From contig JAVLUZ010000346.1 in the NCBI GenBank assembly GCA_036768485.1, positions 1,064,001 to 1,128,000 of the forward strand: DNA of 64,000 nucleotides. Direction: 5' to 3'. This document shows, piece after piece, positions 34,226 to 46,098 of the stretch. A model generated the notes under the pieces. It searched no databases. It saw only the letters and a program-made list of their open reading frames with translations, and was not told the DNA's origin. Origin of the DNA: Mermis nigrescens. Its lineage: Eukaryota > Nematoda > Enoplea > Mermithida > Mermithidae. The translations under genes and the position numbers were made by a program. The first letter of the stretch is position 1, and each line of letters begins with the position of its first letter.

Positions 34226-35569
34226 AGAAAACATCAAATCAAAAAAGTAAGGACATTTTCGGATTCAGCGTCAAATTTTGATTCTATTTATGTGCTTATT
34301 TGTTCAACACAATCAAAACGTTGACATGAAAAATGCTCATTTTTAAAAAAACAGCAAAAAAATGGCACATTTGAGGCTACAGTAACCCGAAATCAACAAT
34401 TTATGAGCAAAGAAAGATATATATGATAGACGACCCGATTTAGAACCACATATGTAAAAATAAAAAAATTCTGTGCAGCCGTTTTTGAGAAAATTTGGAG
34501 AGAAAAAAGTGCTAGTTTTAGATTTCTTACTGTAGCTCGCGAACCAATGACTTTTATGAGACGGGACTTGTTTCATTGGAAAGAGCGCAAAATTTTACTC
34601 AAGCCGATTTGTCTCCTTTGGAGATACAAATCCAGAAGATGGCGAGGCTCTAGGAGCAATGCCTGAGGAGCTACGGGCAAAAAAACGTTTTGGGCCAAAA
34701 TTGGCTAAAATCTACAGTAATCCAGGGAGTGGTCGTAGAAAGTTTTTACTAACATTTTTGGAAGTTTCAGCCCCAATTACCCCTAGTACACCCTTTTTCA
34801 TATTTTTAAAAAATCGCTAGAAAAATTTCCCTTCTACTTTCTTATTATAAGAAACCAGACTATGCGCTGCGCGCATAGTCTGGTTTGTTCGCTTCGCTCA
34901 CGGAGAAGGCCGTAAAATTCTCTACAAAACAAAATTTTTTTTGTCAAAATTGGATGAAAATTGATAAAGTTATGAACAAAATGAGATTTTTGAAAAATTT
35001 ACAGAGAAAAAATGCTCGCATAGTCTGGTTTGTTACCACGAGCTAAGGTTGTAGGCTACAGAACAAAAAAAATTTATGAAAATTGGTCAAGAATTGAGAA
35101 AGTTATGAAGAAAATAAGGAGACCCAATCCCTGAAGTAGCAAATAAATCAGTGTAGCCTATAGATAACGGTTTACTGTAACTGTATTCAGGTATTTACAA
35201 TTGATGTTTAGGCGCTTGGTGCCCATTTCTCTGCTGGGTCATAAACTATTTTGCAGTGCTTGATCATATTCCAAAATTAATTACTTTACAGTTTACTGAG
35301 GCACCTTCAACATCATGGACTGGAAACGGATGGGCTTACCCCCTTAGAAATGTTACAACACCCCTATATATACTTATGAGTGTCATTAACCATTCATTTT
35401 TTAAGCTAGAACATTTGACAACTCAAAAGTTGAAAGCGGGCTGCGCCGCGCTTTGTACTGATTCCAGCCACCTGCTCAAAGGTGCAATCTTTTTGCTTTG
35501 CTTGCATGATGCGCTTGCTTGCAACGTGCGCTTTGTGCACCAACACGCACTCACTTCACTCACATACTC

Positions 35570-35860
35570 AAAAACTTATCCCCTCCCTGAACTTAATTCA
35601 AGTACTATGCTTAATTTGTTCAAGAACTAAAAAAGGCAAAGATGCAAAAATCGAAAATTCAAACTTTGACACTTACCTTTCAAAAACTTGTCCCCTCCCT
35701 GAACTTAATTCAAGTACTACGCTTAATTTGTTTAATAACTTAAAAAAGGGCAAAGATGCAAAAATCGAAAATTTAAACTTTGACACTTACTTTTCAAAAC
35801 TTATCCCCTCCCTGAACTTAATTTGAGTACTACGCTTAATTTCTTTTATAACTAAAAAAG
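35570..35860. repeat. 112-bp tandem array, three units (copy 2)
   Basis: Same unit as 29628-30045, one unit fewer. The last unit of each array ends in TTTGAGTACTACGC, so the loss is of an internal unit. Confidence 0.9.
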
Positions 35861-36767
35861 GGCATGCTTGACTTTGCTGCACTTGCACAATGCACTTTGC
35901 ACACCATGCAAGCCCTTGCTTGACTCTCAAGGTGTGCTCTGAACACCAAATACCCTTTTACTACTTCACACACCTTTACATGCTTGCTTGACTTGCATGG
36001 TGCGCAAAGCACACCTGTTTGTGCTCACTGCACTCACATGGAGTGTTCAGCGCACCATGTTGGTCAACTAAGGATTAATTATTCACATAACATATAACAA
36101 AACTAATTATTTAAAATCTAGCTTCAAAAAGCCATGACAGAGGTAAACTGAAAAATGCCTTACCCATACAAGTAACAGGGGGTGAGAAGGGGATTCCCAA
36201 CCTGAAATTGATCTTCCCCCTTTCTCCCTCAATGCCAGGAAATTCTTAAAACTCTTCCCCAATTTTCAGAGCCATTACATTTTTGGCAGTTTTTGGGTGT
36301 TTAAGGAGGTCATTTACCCCCTCCCCTTCTGAAAACAGCAATGATTACTCCCCAATTTCGAGCTATTACATGCATACATGTAACAGGAAGGATGGGGGAT
36401 ACTCCACACCCGAAGTCCGACATCCCTATCTAGTGCAGAGCCAGAAAATGTTTGACTACCCTATTGTTAGGAAAGAGTTAAAATTTGCCTACTTTCGGAA
36501 CACGTTGAAAACCTAGGTTTTTATGAGAATCTGTATGAATAATCCGAGACTTTAATTATTTTAGGTTGGGTCTGCCCTGACCCTCTTATTGAGATCGTTT
36601 TATGGGCCTGGTAGATTATGTTGCACCATTACCTGAAAAGTCATAGATTTTGCAATTTGAATTCTGTTGCATAAAACTGGTATAATTCCAAAAAGTAGTA
36701 AAAGGAGTATAAGTTTTCATCAATAAATATTACAACCTGAAAATGAAAAAAACATGAAAATACCTAA

Positions 36768-37085
36768 ACAGTAAAAAGTGGGTTAGGCTTAGGCTATATT
36801 TCTTGCTAAAAATTCAATTCTTGCCTATTTTTGGAAAAAAATTGGAAGAATTACCCAAGATTATAACCATTTCAAAAGAGTGGGCTTAGGCTTAGGCTAT
36901 ATTTCTTGCAAAAAATTGAATTCTTGCCTTTTTTGGAAACACACCCACCATCTAAAAAATTTAAACAAATGTAAATATTTATGCAGTAAAAAGTGGGGTT
37001 AAGCTTAGGCTTAGGCTTGATCCCTCAATTCTTGGAAAAAATGAATTCTTGCCTGTTTCTGGAAAATGTTGGAAAATTGTGAGAA
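36768..37085. repeat. Same TTAGGC-bearing block in copy 2
   Basis: Matches 30945-31265 almost base for base, including the three doublets. Confidence 0.75.
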
Positions 37086-38294
37086 TTAGGTTTATAAAAT
37101 ACCTAGATAGCATCCAAGTTGAAAAAAACCAAAGTTCAAAGAGCCAATCTTCAAAAAACTTGTACACTGAGTTAACTTAGGGACATATTTGCCGAAAATT
37201 CTAGAATCCTCTTAATAAGAAAATAATTCGCTTTTGGAAACTCTCAGAAGATCGCCAAATTTAATCATCTGACCCTAATGACAAAAAACCAAAAATCATA
37301 AATTTAAACTTTGCCATCTAGATTTCTTTCCTCTCAAAATTTAGGCCAAGCGCTGCGCTAAGTATACATAATCCCTTAAAGACAAAAAAATCACTTTTGA
37401 TAACTTTCAGATCACCTAAAATCATTATTTGCTATTAGTAATGAATAAACCAAAATTCGGGAATTCATGATGAAATTGATGGAAAGCAGGGCTGCGCCCT
37501 GCTTTACTTGAATTCTACTTATGCTTCGGACATAACAAACGTACTTTATTCTGTTCATTATTGCAGATTTTGTTAAAAGCTTTCCTTGAAGCCAGCAATT
37601 TGAAAAAATTGAGAAAGCTTGTGATTCATACAAATTCATGAAACTCAATAAAATGCAATCCAGCATGGCCTACAAATTCATTCATAGGACATGTTGTTCC
37701 TTTTGGAGTACAAAGAGCTCCATGTTACCCATTTAAAGACAGCATTATATTGCTGCTTCCATTTCCGGCGTCTAACCACTTTTCCATTTTCCATTTTTTG
37801 GCTTTACCCATTTTTCCATTTTCCATTTCCGGCTTTTACCCATTTTCCATTTCCAATTTCATTTAAGGATTTTACCCACACCCATAATTTACTAATCCGT
37901 TTTCACCCCTCCCCATCTCACTCTCATTGTGCATCCATGCCCTAAAGCCCGACCGAATCACAATAGCAGTCAGCCAATCAAGCAAAAGCTTGCATAAGAG
38001 AGGATTTACAGTAATCAGCTCTTTAATCAAAAATTGTAACTTGCAACAAAGATAAGATCAAATTATTCTAACAACACCTTAATTAATGTCATAAAATTTT
38101 TGTATTGTGCCTTCTCTGCTTCCTAATGTTTGCTTCATACTCTTAAATACATAAAGTTTAGTCAGCTACAGTAATCAGTCAATGGCAAAAGAGCATTATC
38201 ATTACCCTCTTGTTACACTCTACTCTAAGGATGCTAAAAATTTAAAAATTCATAACTCTGCTAATAATGATCCAATTTGAACAAACTTTTTTTC

Positions 38295-38665
38295 AGTAGC
38301 CTACTTATATGTGCTTGCTTTGCGCACCTATACGTGCTTGCTTTGCTCGCATGGTGCACTCCGCACATCTACACACGCTTGCTTTGCTCGCATGGTGTGC
38401 TTTGCGCACCTATACGTGCTTGCTTTGCTCGCATGGTGCACTCCGCACAACTACACGCGCTCGCTTCACTCGCATGGTGCGCTTACACGCTTGCTTTGCT
38501 CGCATGGTGCGCTCAGCACACCTATACACGCTTGCTTTGCTCGCATGGTGCACTCCGCGCACCTATATGTGCTCACTTTGCTTGCATAGTGCACTTTGCG
38601 CACCTACACGCGCTTGCTTTGCTTGCATGGTGTGATTCACGTATCTCTATGTGCTCGCTAGTATA
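38295..38665. repeat. 41-bp hairpin array, about 9 units (copy 2)
   Basis: Same unit as 32480-33256 but less than half the length. The order of unit variants at the left (CACTCCGCACAACTACACGC, then the short unit GTGCGCTTACACGC) is shared, so the length difference arose within the array. Confidence 0.92.
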
Positions 38666-40304
38666 CATTATATACACTGAAATTTCATATCTGTTACTAT
38701 ACATCCACCTCTGTCAAAATTGGTGTCAAAGACTTACCCTTGGCCCACATGGGCGCGTGCAATGAAAAATATTTATCTGGCATCAATATTTCATATGAAA
38801 AACGCAAGAACTACGTTCTAACCCTTTCGGGAGCACTTTTTTTAAAATTTTTCAAAATTTGGAAAAAATTTAAAATTCACTGCTCCTTCAATGTAGATCC
38901 AATTTTAACAAACTTTTTTTTGTTTAGTAGCTAACTGCATTAGCTTTTAAAAAACAATTTGAAAAAAATTCTGTCGCTACAGTAACCCCTTTAAAAACTA
39001 AGTTTTTTACACAAAACTTTAAACCCACATTGCTCAAGTTACAGACTTATCCCAGCTGTGCCACTACCTTGACCTTCTTCAAAAAGATCTTAGCTATTTA
39101 TTAAAACAATTTGAGGGGGGTTTACCTGGACTTGAAAGAGTTACATCCCTGCATACAAAAACATGGTGTCTTACTGTAGCTTATGTAGCTTACTGTAGAT
39201 TAATGCTAGAGAAAAATTTCTTGCACCAATCGATAGATCTTTTTAAGGCGCATCTAATGATGCTAATGGAAATGATCTAGCATTTCAAGAAACCTTTTTA
39301 TTATGGTTTATTGAAAGTATCAATTTTTTATACTGTAAGAAATTCTATTTCTCGAGAAGTATCCTATTTAAACGCATGAGACTTAAACCGCTAGAATCCT
39401 TAGACAATACTCTTTTAGAAAATGAAGTATCCAAAAAAATGACGAGAATCTCGTCAAGATATCTAATGACAAACAATGCATTATTAAAATAAAACGTGTT
39501 ATTACTGTAGCTTACTGTAGGTCAATGGAATCACAAAGTTTTTAGCATCAGTCGATAGATCTTTTTAAGGCGCATCTAATGATGCTAATAAAAGTGATTT
39601 TGCTTCATTAGAAACACTTTTACAGCTGTTTATAAAAAGTAGCGATTTTTCATACTGTAGATTACTGTAGAACACGGAGAAAACATCAAATCAAAAAAGT
39701 AAGGACATTTTCGGATTCAGCGTCAAATTTTAATTCTATTTATGTGCTTATTTGTTCAATACAATCAAAACGTTGACATGAAAAATGCTCATTTTAAAAA
39801 AAACAGCAAAAAAATGGCACATTTGAGGCTACAGTAACCCGACATCAACAATTTATGAGCAAAGAAAGATATATATGATAGACGACCCGATTTAGAACCA
39901 CATATGTAAAAATAAAAAAATTCTGTGCAGCCGTTTTTGAGAAAATTTGGAGAGAAAAAAGTGCTAGTTTCAGATTTCTTACTGTAGCTCGCGAACCAAT
40001 GACTTTTATGAGACGGGACTTGTTTCATTGGAAAGAGCGCAAAATTTTACCCAGGCAGATTTGTCTCCTTTGGAGATACAAATCCAGAAGATGGCGAGGC
40101 TCTAGGAGCAATGCCTGAGGAGCTACGGGCAAAAAAACGTTTTGGGCCAAAATTGGCCAAAATCTACAGTAATCCAGGGAGCGGTCGTAGAAAGTTTTAA
40201 CCAACATTTTCGGAAGTTTCAGCCCAAATTACCCCCAGTACACCCTCTTTCATATTTTTAAAAAATCGCTAGAAAAATTTCCCTTCTACTTTCTTATTAT
40301 AAGA

Positions 40305-40850
40305 ATAAATGTTTTTTCCTAAAATTTCATTTTTATAATTTTTAGTGTTATCAGCTAAAATACTTTAAAATTAAGAAAAATCAATTTCACAAAGTGCTAC
40401 ATGCTGATTTGTACTGGTATGAGGTGTTCTCATAAATATAAAACACAAAACTAGCTCTTATAACTTTGGAGAAAGTTTTCCTTCTTATCTGCCCACTGAT
40501 GTTCTGTGACATCAAATATAAAAGGCCACTCAGTGCATCACAAAACGCTTGATTTATTAAAATACCAGTTACAAATAAATCACAAACACAATTATGCATG
40601 GAAAAAAATTTTTGTTCTAAAAAATTACAATTTGTGTACCTAAAGACAATATTACAAAGTATTCGATCAACAAAAAAATAAACACAGAGTTAAGGATAGC
40701 CATAATCAGTGGACATGTATGAAAGCACTCAAAATATTTTTATTGTATGTACCTTTCCTGCTGATGTATCAGAACAACCAATTTCTGACTAGTCAGAACT
40801 AAGCCCCGCCTTTTAAACAGCAAATCAGAATTTGATGTTACTGGACATCA
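40305..40850. other. Noncoding flank inside the right piggyBac end
   Basis: Between the second unit and the right end. It holds short palindromes such as GATGTTCTGTGACATC (about 40499) and GATGTTACTGGACATC (about 40834). No coding signal. Confidence 0.45.
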
Positions 40851-40865
40851 TCAGGAAGGAAAGGG
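40851..40865. repeat. piggyBac right terminal repeat with TTAA
   Basis: TCAGGAAGGAAAGGG followed by TTAA (40866-40869), the inverted counterpart of the end at 26005. Confidence 0.7.
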
Positions 40866-40970
40866 TTAAGATGACACGCAAGTTTGATGCGCAAATATAG
40901 TAAACAAGCTACAATAAGAACGCATGTGTACAGCAATCAAGAAAATTTTACCTACAGTAAGACAATCAAG

Positions 40971-41135
40971 CAGTATGGCCTTGCATACTTTTGAAAAGGG
41001 GGGCCTATGTATTTGCAGTATGGCCTTGCATACTTTAGGGTAGGGGGCTTATGTATTTGCAGTATGGCCTTGCATACTTTAGGGAAGGGGGCCTAGGTAT
41101 TTGCAGTATGGCCTTGCATACTTTTCAACTTTAAT
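40971..41135. repeat. 44-bp tandem repeat, four units
   Basis: CAGTATGGCCTTGCATACTT starts at 40971, 41016, 41060 and 41104. Each unit includes GGCC and a purine run (AGGGAAGGGGG) followed by CCTATGTATTTG. A minisatellite. Confidence 0.95.
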
Positions 41136-41710
41136 ATTACATGCAGCTTTGATGCGCAGGTAGGTACACTAAGTAGAATTTATATGACAGTATGCCACGC
41201 CTGTACACTTAAGCTATCAAAAAGTTTAAATTTACAGTATGACAATCATATGGTACGATTTTAAATTTTTGGGTGATTTTATGTACTTACATGTCATTAC
41301 ACCAGTGAACACCTTCAAAAAATTATATTTACAGTAGGACACAATATGGCATGCATAGAGCCTATATGCCTTGCCCTCATCATACCTATTCTAGTGTGCA
41401 TAATTAATTTTGTACATATAAGTGAGCGTGTCTGAAACTTGACTTTAGTCTATTATCTAAAATTTATATGTTATCTTGTTGAAACAGCTAATTGTCTTAC
41501 TATGTGAAATCCAATTAATTTGTCCATTGTTAGCTGTACTTGCATAGATACTTAATTTTTGTGCCAAATGCGTTTAATCTACTTTACAGTATGAGATTAA
41601 TCAGAAAATTAATCAGAAAAAGGACGCATATGCTTATACAATATTAATTAGCTTATTGAATATGAGGCGTCTAATTAGTATTTAATTGAGCGTTAAGTGC
41701 TCAATGCAGA

Positions 41711-41842
<132 letters not shown>

Positions 41843-42104
41843 AACGGATGTTGCTGCAGTTAATGCTAAAGCCAGAAAAATCAACAATAAGTTGTTCTAA
41901 ACTGTGTTAGCTCATCGCATTTGTAATGAATACAATAATGAAAAATTAGCAAATGACCTATAAAATTATTGTTTCACGCATGGTGCAATAATATGCCAAT
42001 AACATTTACCATCCAATTTTTTATTCTCACAGTTTGTTCAGTCGTTTTGTCATTGATTTATTTTTACCATGATCAAAATTATTTTATACACAATGCATTA
42101 CGCT

Positions 42105-42361
42105 CACACATGGACGTGGGGGGGTCTGGACCCCCCCAGAAACCAAAAGACCCCCCCCCAGAAATCAAAAGACCCCCCAGAAATCAATTTTTGAATATTT
42201 TTTTCGTTTTTTTCGCAATTTTTTGATGCCAATGGATAGTGCTTGATGAGAAACGTCGAAAAATGGTGTTTTTATCGCCATATCACCATTTTTAAGGCCA
42301 TTTTTTGACCTTCGAAAAATCTTGGACCCCCCCCCCAGAATTTTCTTGCTGCCCACGTATG
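42105..42361. mobile_element. Family A MITE with perfect 8-bp target duplication
   Basis: Ends CACACATGGACGTGGGG and CTGCCCACGTATG, flanked on both sides by ATTACGCT (42097-42104, 42362-42369). The core (CAATGGATAGTGCTTGATGA, CGAAAAATGGTGTTTTTATC) is close to the copy at 62739, so this family was active fairly recently. Confidence 0.95.
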
Positions 42362-42627
42362 ATTACGCTTACAAGGGTGAAAAGATTTTGTTTTATAAAC
42401 TTAATGTGTTGTGATTAGCTTTAATTTATTAACCATCAAATTATTTTCTGGTCATAAATTTATTGTTGCATCTGGAATGTTCAAAGAAAGCAAGTGTGGC
42501 CGACATTTTCTGGCTGAATATGTTGTCCAATGCAAAAAGATGGTACAAAAATACATCAGCCTATATCAACAAATTGAACAATTTAAGTGGTAAGAACTTT
42601 TTACAATTTTTGAGTCTGACAATATTT

Positions 42628-42882
42628 GCATAGACTTTTTAGGAACATTTTTGATTTATTAATTTTTATGTAAACTAAAAAGATGTCAGTAATACCTTTA
42701 ATCTTTTAAGTATTAGTACAAAAAATCTTAAAGATAAAATAATAATGATTTTAGTTTGCATAGACTTTCTAGGGAAAATTTTTAATTTATTAATTTTTAT
42801 GTAAACTAAAAGAGTCAGTAATACGTTTAATCTTTTAAGTATTAGTACAGAAAATCTTAAAGATAAAATAATAATGATTTCC
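42628..42882. repeat. 130-bp direct duplication
   Basis: GCATAGACTTT at 42628 and 42758 begins two adjacent copies sharing TTTATTAATTTTTATGTAAA, CTTTTAAGTATTAGTACA and AAAGATAAAATAATAATGAT, with a few substitutions and short indels. Confidence 0.92.
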
Positions 42883-42889
42883 ATAATTA

Positions 42890-44930
42890 ATTTTCACACA
42901 CTTGAAAATTATTTTAAATTCATCAATTTTCTATAATAGAATTTTTATTTAAGCTTAAATCCAGAATTTTATTTTGGAAATTAAAATTTTAAGGTCACTT
43001 TTTTTCAAAAACTAATAAAAGATAAAAAAAATAAAGGCATTTTAAAGCGTATTTTGAAGAGCTTTGTTTCATAGTGAAAGTCGAATATTTTTCAATTTAT
43101 TTTATACTCACATTAAATCAATCTATCATATAAATAATGTAAACGTCATTCAAAATGCGCTTTAAGATATTTAAGTTTTCTGGAGAACCCTTGCAAAAAT
43201 TATTTGAATTTTTATAATTTTGGGGGACTAGTCCTTGCCAATTTCTCCACGCTTACATACCTAATATTCTAAGAAGCTACAAAAGTGGTTTCCGGACCAC
43301 TTATTATAATGCATTTTTGCTTAGTAAATCTTTATATAATTTTACTTTAGTGCTTAATATTCTGATTTCCGTTTTGTTTTGAAGCGTTTTTACAATTAAT
43401 GATGTCAACTAATAAATTGTGATCAATGCATAAAATTTTGTGCACAGACTATAGTTGTTATTTAATTAATAAAACTGTAAATTTGTAAAATAAATATTAA
43501 ATGAAAGGAAATAAATTTTGAAACCTTGTTTTGCTATTGTTACAAGTGTATGTTGATTTGTTAATTTTTGTTTGGCAAATTTTTTAGTAGATACTTTTTT
43601 TATTTTTTAAACACATTTTGATAAGCAAAAGAAAATTTTATTCACCTGTTCCATTATAAAAAGTTTAAAAAATTATAATTTAATAAATATTTGTTGTGCA
43701 TATTGCAATTCACATTCTCGGCACATTTTTAAATGTTTTAATACATTTTTTAATTGCTTTCTGCTTTTATACAAAGTTATTGATATTTATAGAATTTTAT
43801 ACTTTTATCAGAAGTATAGTATTTTTATTAACTTTTGTTATTGCACTGACAATTAATTTTTATATCCACTTTTTTAAATTTTATAATGCATATTACAAAT
43901 TGTCAGCGCGCTAAAAACTTTAAAAAATATAAATAAAATAAAATTTTTAAAAATTAAAAATAAATTTTAGAATGCAGCCATAATAAAAAACACAATTTTT
44001 AATGTTTCTCATTAGGCTTCATTTATTAGCATTAAAAAACTAAAAATATTTAAAAAATTCAGAAAAAATTTGATTTTGAGGTTATTATTGATTATTTTCA
44101 TTTTTATGTTAAATATTAGGCTTTTTTTAAAGCACACCCTCTGTAGTTTCTCATGCTCAAATGGTAAGTGGTGACTTTTGGTTGACAAAAAATTAATAAA
44201 TGCAGTTTTTATTCAATTGTAATTAAAATTAAGTAGAAATTTTAATTATCTAATTTATATTCAAAAAAATTCTGTGCTATAATAATTACGCTATTTGAGG
44301 CCGTAACAAACGGGCGCCATTCTGGTTATTTGCAATGCATCTGTCTGACACCTTGTGCAAAAACTTCATGAACAAAGACAACATTCGAATCAATCATCAT
44401 AGATATCAAAAACCCAAATAGCATATCAACTGAAATCGCATTGAACTATTTGTTTTACTCAATTAGGTGAATGACAATTTTTAAAAAGTGAAGTTGTTCA
44501 GTTTTTTGTATAATTTTGAATAATAATATAAGAATTATTTTTTTGATAAAATGTAATCCGCTATTGTTTCATCTAGATTGATAAGATTTCTGGAAGACTT
44601 AAAAGCCTGAAATATTAAAAATTTAAGTGCTTCTTGTATTTATGTACATTAATGTTGCTAGAAACAGCACGATTATTAATTTGCAGTAAGCCTAGTTAGT
44701 AGGCCCAAGCTGCTTCCCCAAATCAGCCAAACTTTTGTTTACATAACACCTTGTGCACCAGACGTCGTTTGGCTCTTTTTCTTTGCCAAATCTTATCTGG
44801 CTCCTTTTTCATCAGGCTCTGTCTAACTTTTCTTCCCCACCAGATTCTGTCCAGCTCAATTTTTTTTTGCCTGGTAGCTAAAGTAAAGTCCGACTCAATC
44901 AAACCATTACCCAGTATTAACTTTAGGCCA
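42890..44930. other. Very AT-rich noncoding stretch
   Basis: Poly-T and poly-A runs and frequent stops in all frames. One open frame of 73 codons (43696-43914) is hydrophobic from base composition alone. A short MITE-like core fragment (AATGTTTCTCATTAGGCTTC, about 44000) is visible. Nothing else. Confidence 0.45.
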
Positions 44931-44934
44931 TACC

Positions 44935-45420
44935 TGGGCGTGAAGGGTTTGGAGTAGGGTATGCCATACATTCTCATAAAGGGTGAGGGGTAGGCATTAC
45001 TCCTACCTTATAGTCCGAGACTTGAATCACTATTAGACAATTTTTAGCTATCTGACTTTTTTTGCACAATTTTTAAATATGAAATTAGCAAATATGCTAA
45101 TGAATTTTTGGCACTGTGCGCCAAATAGTACATATCTGCCTTGATTACCTCTAAAATGCCTAAAATTAAATCAAATTAATCTTGGAAATCAAAATTGTTG
45201 ATGAATTCTTATATTTTAATTTACAAATGTTACTGGGGTAGAATTAGAAAACAAATACCTAAACTTGCAAGTTTCTGCAATAAAACAAGATATGGAATTT
45301 GAGCCTTTTTCATATTTGACTTGCAAAAAAGGCTGAAATTATTTATTTATTGGCTTAAAATTTTGAGATTTCACCTTCCCTTTTAACTTTTTTAACCTTG
45401 GAAAACTATGAAGTATGCAG
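44935..45420. repeat. Interspersed repeat family R1, copy 2
   Basis: Matches 6040-6490. Here the hairpin is broken (TTTTGGCACTGTGCGCCAAA), and the left part includes TGGGCGTGAAGGGTTTGGAG and ATTACTCCTACC. No coding signal. Confidence 0.75.
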
Positions 45421-45974
45421 TTCATAAGGAAAAATACCTAGCAAGAAAAGCAAATACTCAACAATACCTCCTACAGAATTTCATTTTTCAAATTTTTTGC
45501 TTTTTCTGGCTTTTTATGACAATGGAGCTCAATGAGAAATGTTCAAAATAGTGCTATTACTATGACACTATTTTTAGAGCCAACATTTGACTCTTACTTA
45601 ACCCCACTAGATGATACACCACAGCATCCTACTATTACAGGAGATGACGTATTTCAACCTCTTACATTTTCTAATTTTCTCTTGTGTAAAATTACAGTCA
45701 GCAAAATTTTAATAGCAAAATCACTTTTTACAAAATTCAATAGAATTTGCAGTTTTCTCAAAAATAATCTTGCATAATGTTGTCGACTCGAAATGAATTA
45801 CAATTTTGGAAAAAAACTTTGCAAAATTTTTAGCTCTTCAAATACTTTTGTTAAAAATTTATCAATTTGCTGTGAAAATCATAGTGTTTGCTAATTTTTG
45901 TTCAAAAAGCACAATTTCAAAAAGATTATATGCAAGGATTAACAAATTAAATGATTGTACAGTTTATTTACAAA
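45420..45974. other. Noncoding, degraded MITE core
   Basis: GACAATGGAGCTCAATGAGA, then AATGTTCAAAATAGTGCTAT, is a decayed family A core. Reading frames here have no recognisable domain. Confidence 0.4.
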
Positions 45975-46098
45975 TAGGGTGCCCAGAAGATACCTTTGGT
46001 CCAAAATCAGGACGTTTAAAAAAAGTAACACTTTCTAAAATAACGTTTAATACTGCAATAAAACATCAAATTCACACATATTTATTGTTGGACAATAT

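Larger units (their letters stand above)
28829..34852. repeat. Tandem 6-kb unit, copy 1
   Basis: Starts at a 31-bp perfect palindrome (two 14-bp arms beginning ACCAGACTATGCGC, loop TGC) and ends at TTCTTAT-T-ATAAGAA. Copy 2 begins at the next base. In order it holds: the palindrome; a 112-bp array (29628-30045); GC-hairpin islands; a TTAGGC-bearing tandem block (30945-31260); hairpins at 31527 and 31667; a pyrimidine-rich stretch (31900-32110); the 41-bp array (32480-33256); and a 320-bp block repeated with ATCGATAGATCTTTTTAAGG. I find no protein domain. Coding frames across the arrays are low-complexity artefacts. The unit type is unknown. Confidence 0.9.
34853..40305. repeat. Tandem 5.5-kb unit, copy 2
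   Basis: Same order as copy 1, same palindrome at the start and same TTCTTAT-T-ATAAGAA at the end. Differences: about 80 bp are missing in the first GC-hairpin island (near 35515); the 112-bp array has three units rather than four; and the 41-bp array is about 370 bp rather than 775. The left 3.4 kb looks nearly identical to copy 1, while the part right of the 41-bp array shows clearly more substitutions. After 40305 the sequence differs. Confidence 0.9.
26001..40869 (-). mobile_element. piggyBac-type composite, 14.9 kb between matching ends
   Basis: At 26001 TTAA is followed by CCCTTTCCTTCCCGA. At 40869, read in reverse, TTAA is followed by CCCTTTCCTTCCTGA. TTAA duplications and CCC-starting terminal repeats are the piggyBac hallmark. 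Just inside both ends lie GATGTC/GACATC-type short palindromes (26137 and 40840). The transposase pseudogene sits at the left end, reading leftward. Between it and the right end lie about 12.8 kb containing a MITE and the tandem duplicated unit. The ends may instead belong to different copies: AAAGGGCTAA at 28095, just before the transposase start, could be a decayed closer end. Confidence 0.55.

Noticed and set aside
28829..34852. Helitron identity for the 6-kb unit
   Set aside because: No Rep/helicase protein, no TC start and no CTRR end were found; the palindromic ends and tandem layout are only suggestive.
42411..42593. Possible exon ending at a TGGTAAG donor
   Set aside because: The frame is short and Lys/Tyr-rich, matches no family I know, has no convincing acceptor, and stops exactly at the proposed donor.
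43696..43914. Hydrophobic 72-residue open frame that looks like membrane segments
   Set aside because: The region is extremely T-rich, which yields Phe/Leu/Ile codons by composition alone; no start context or neighbour supports it.
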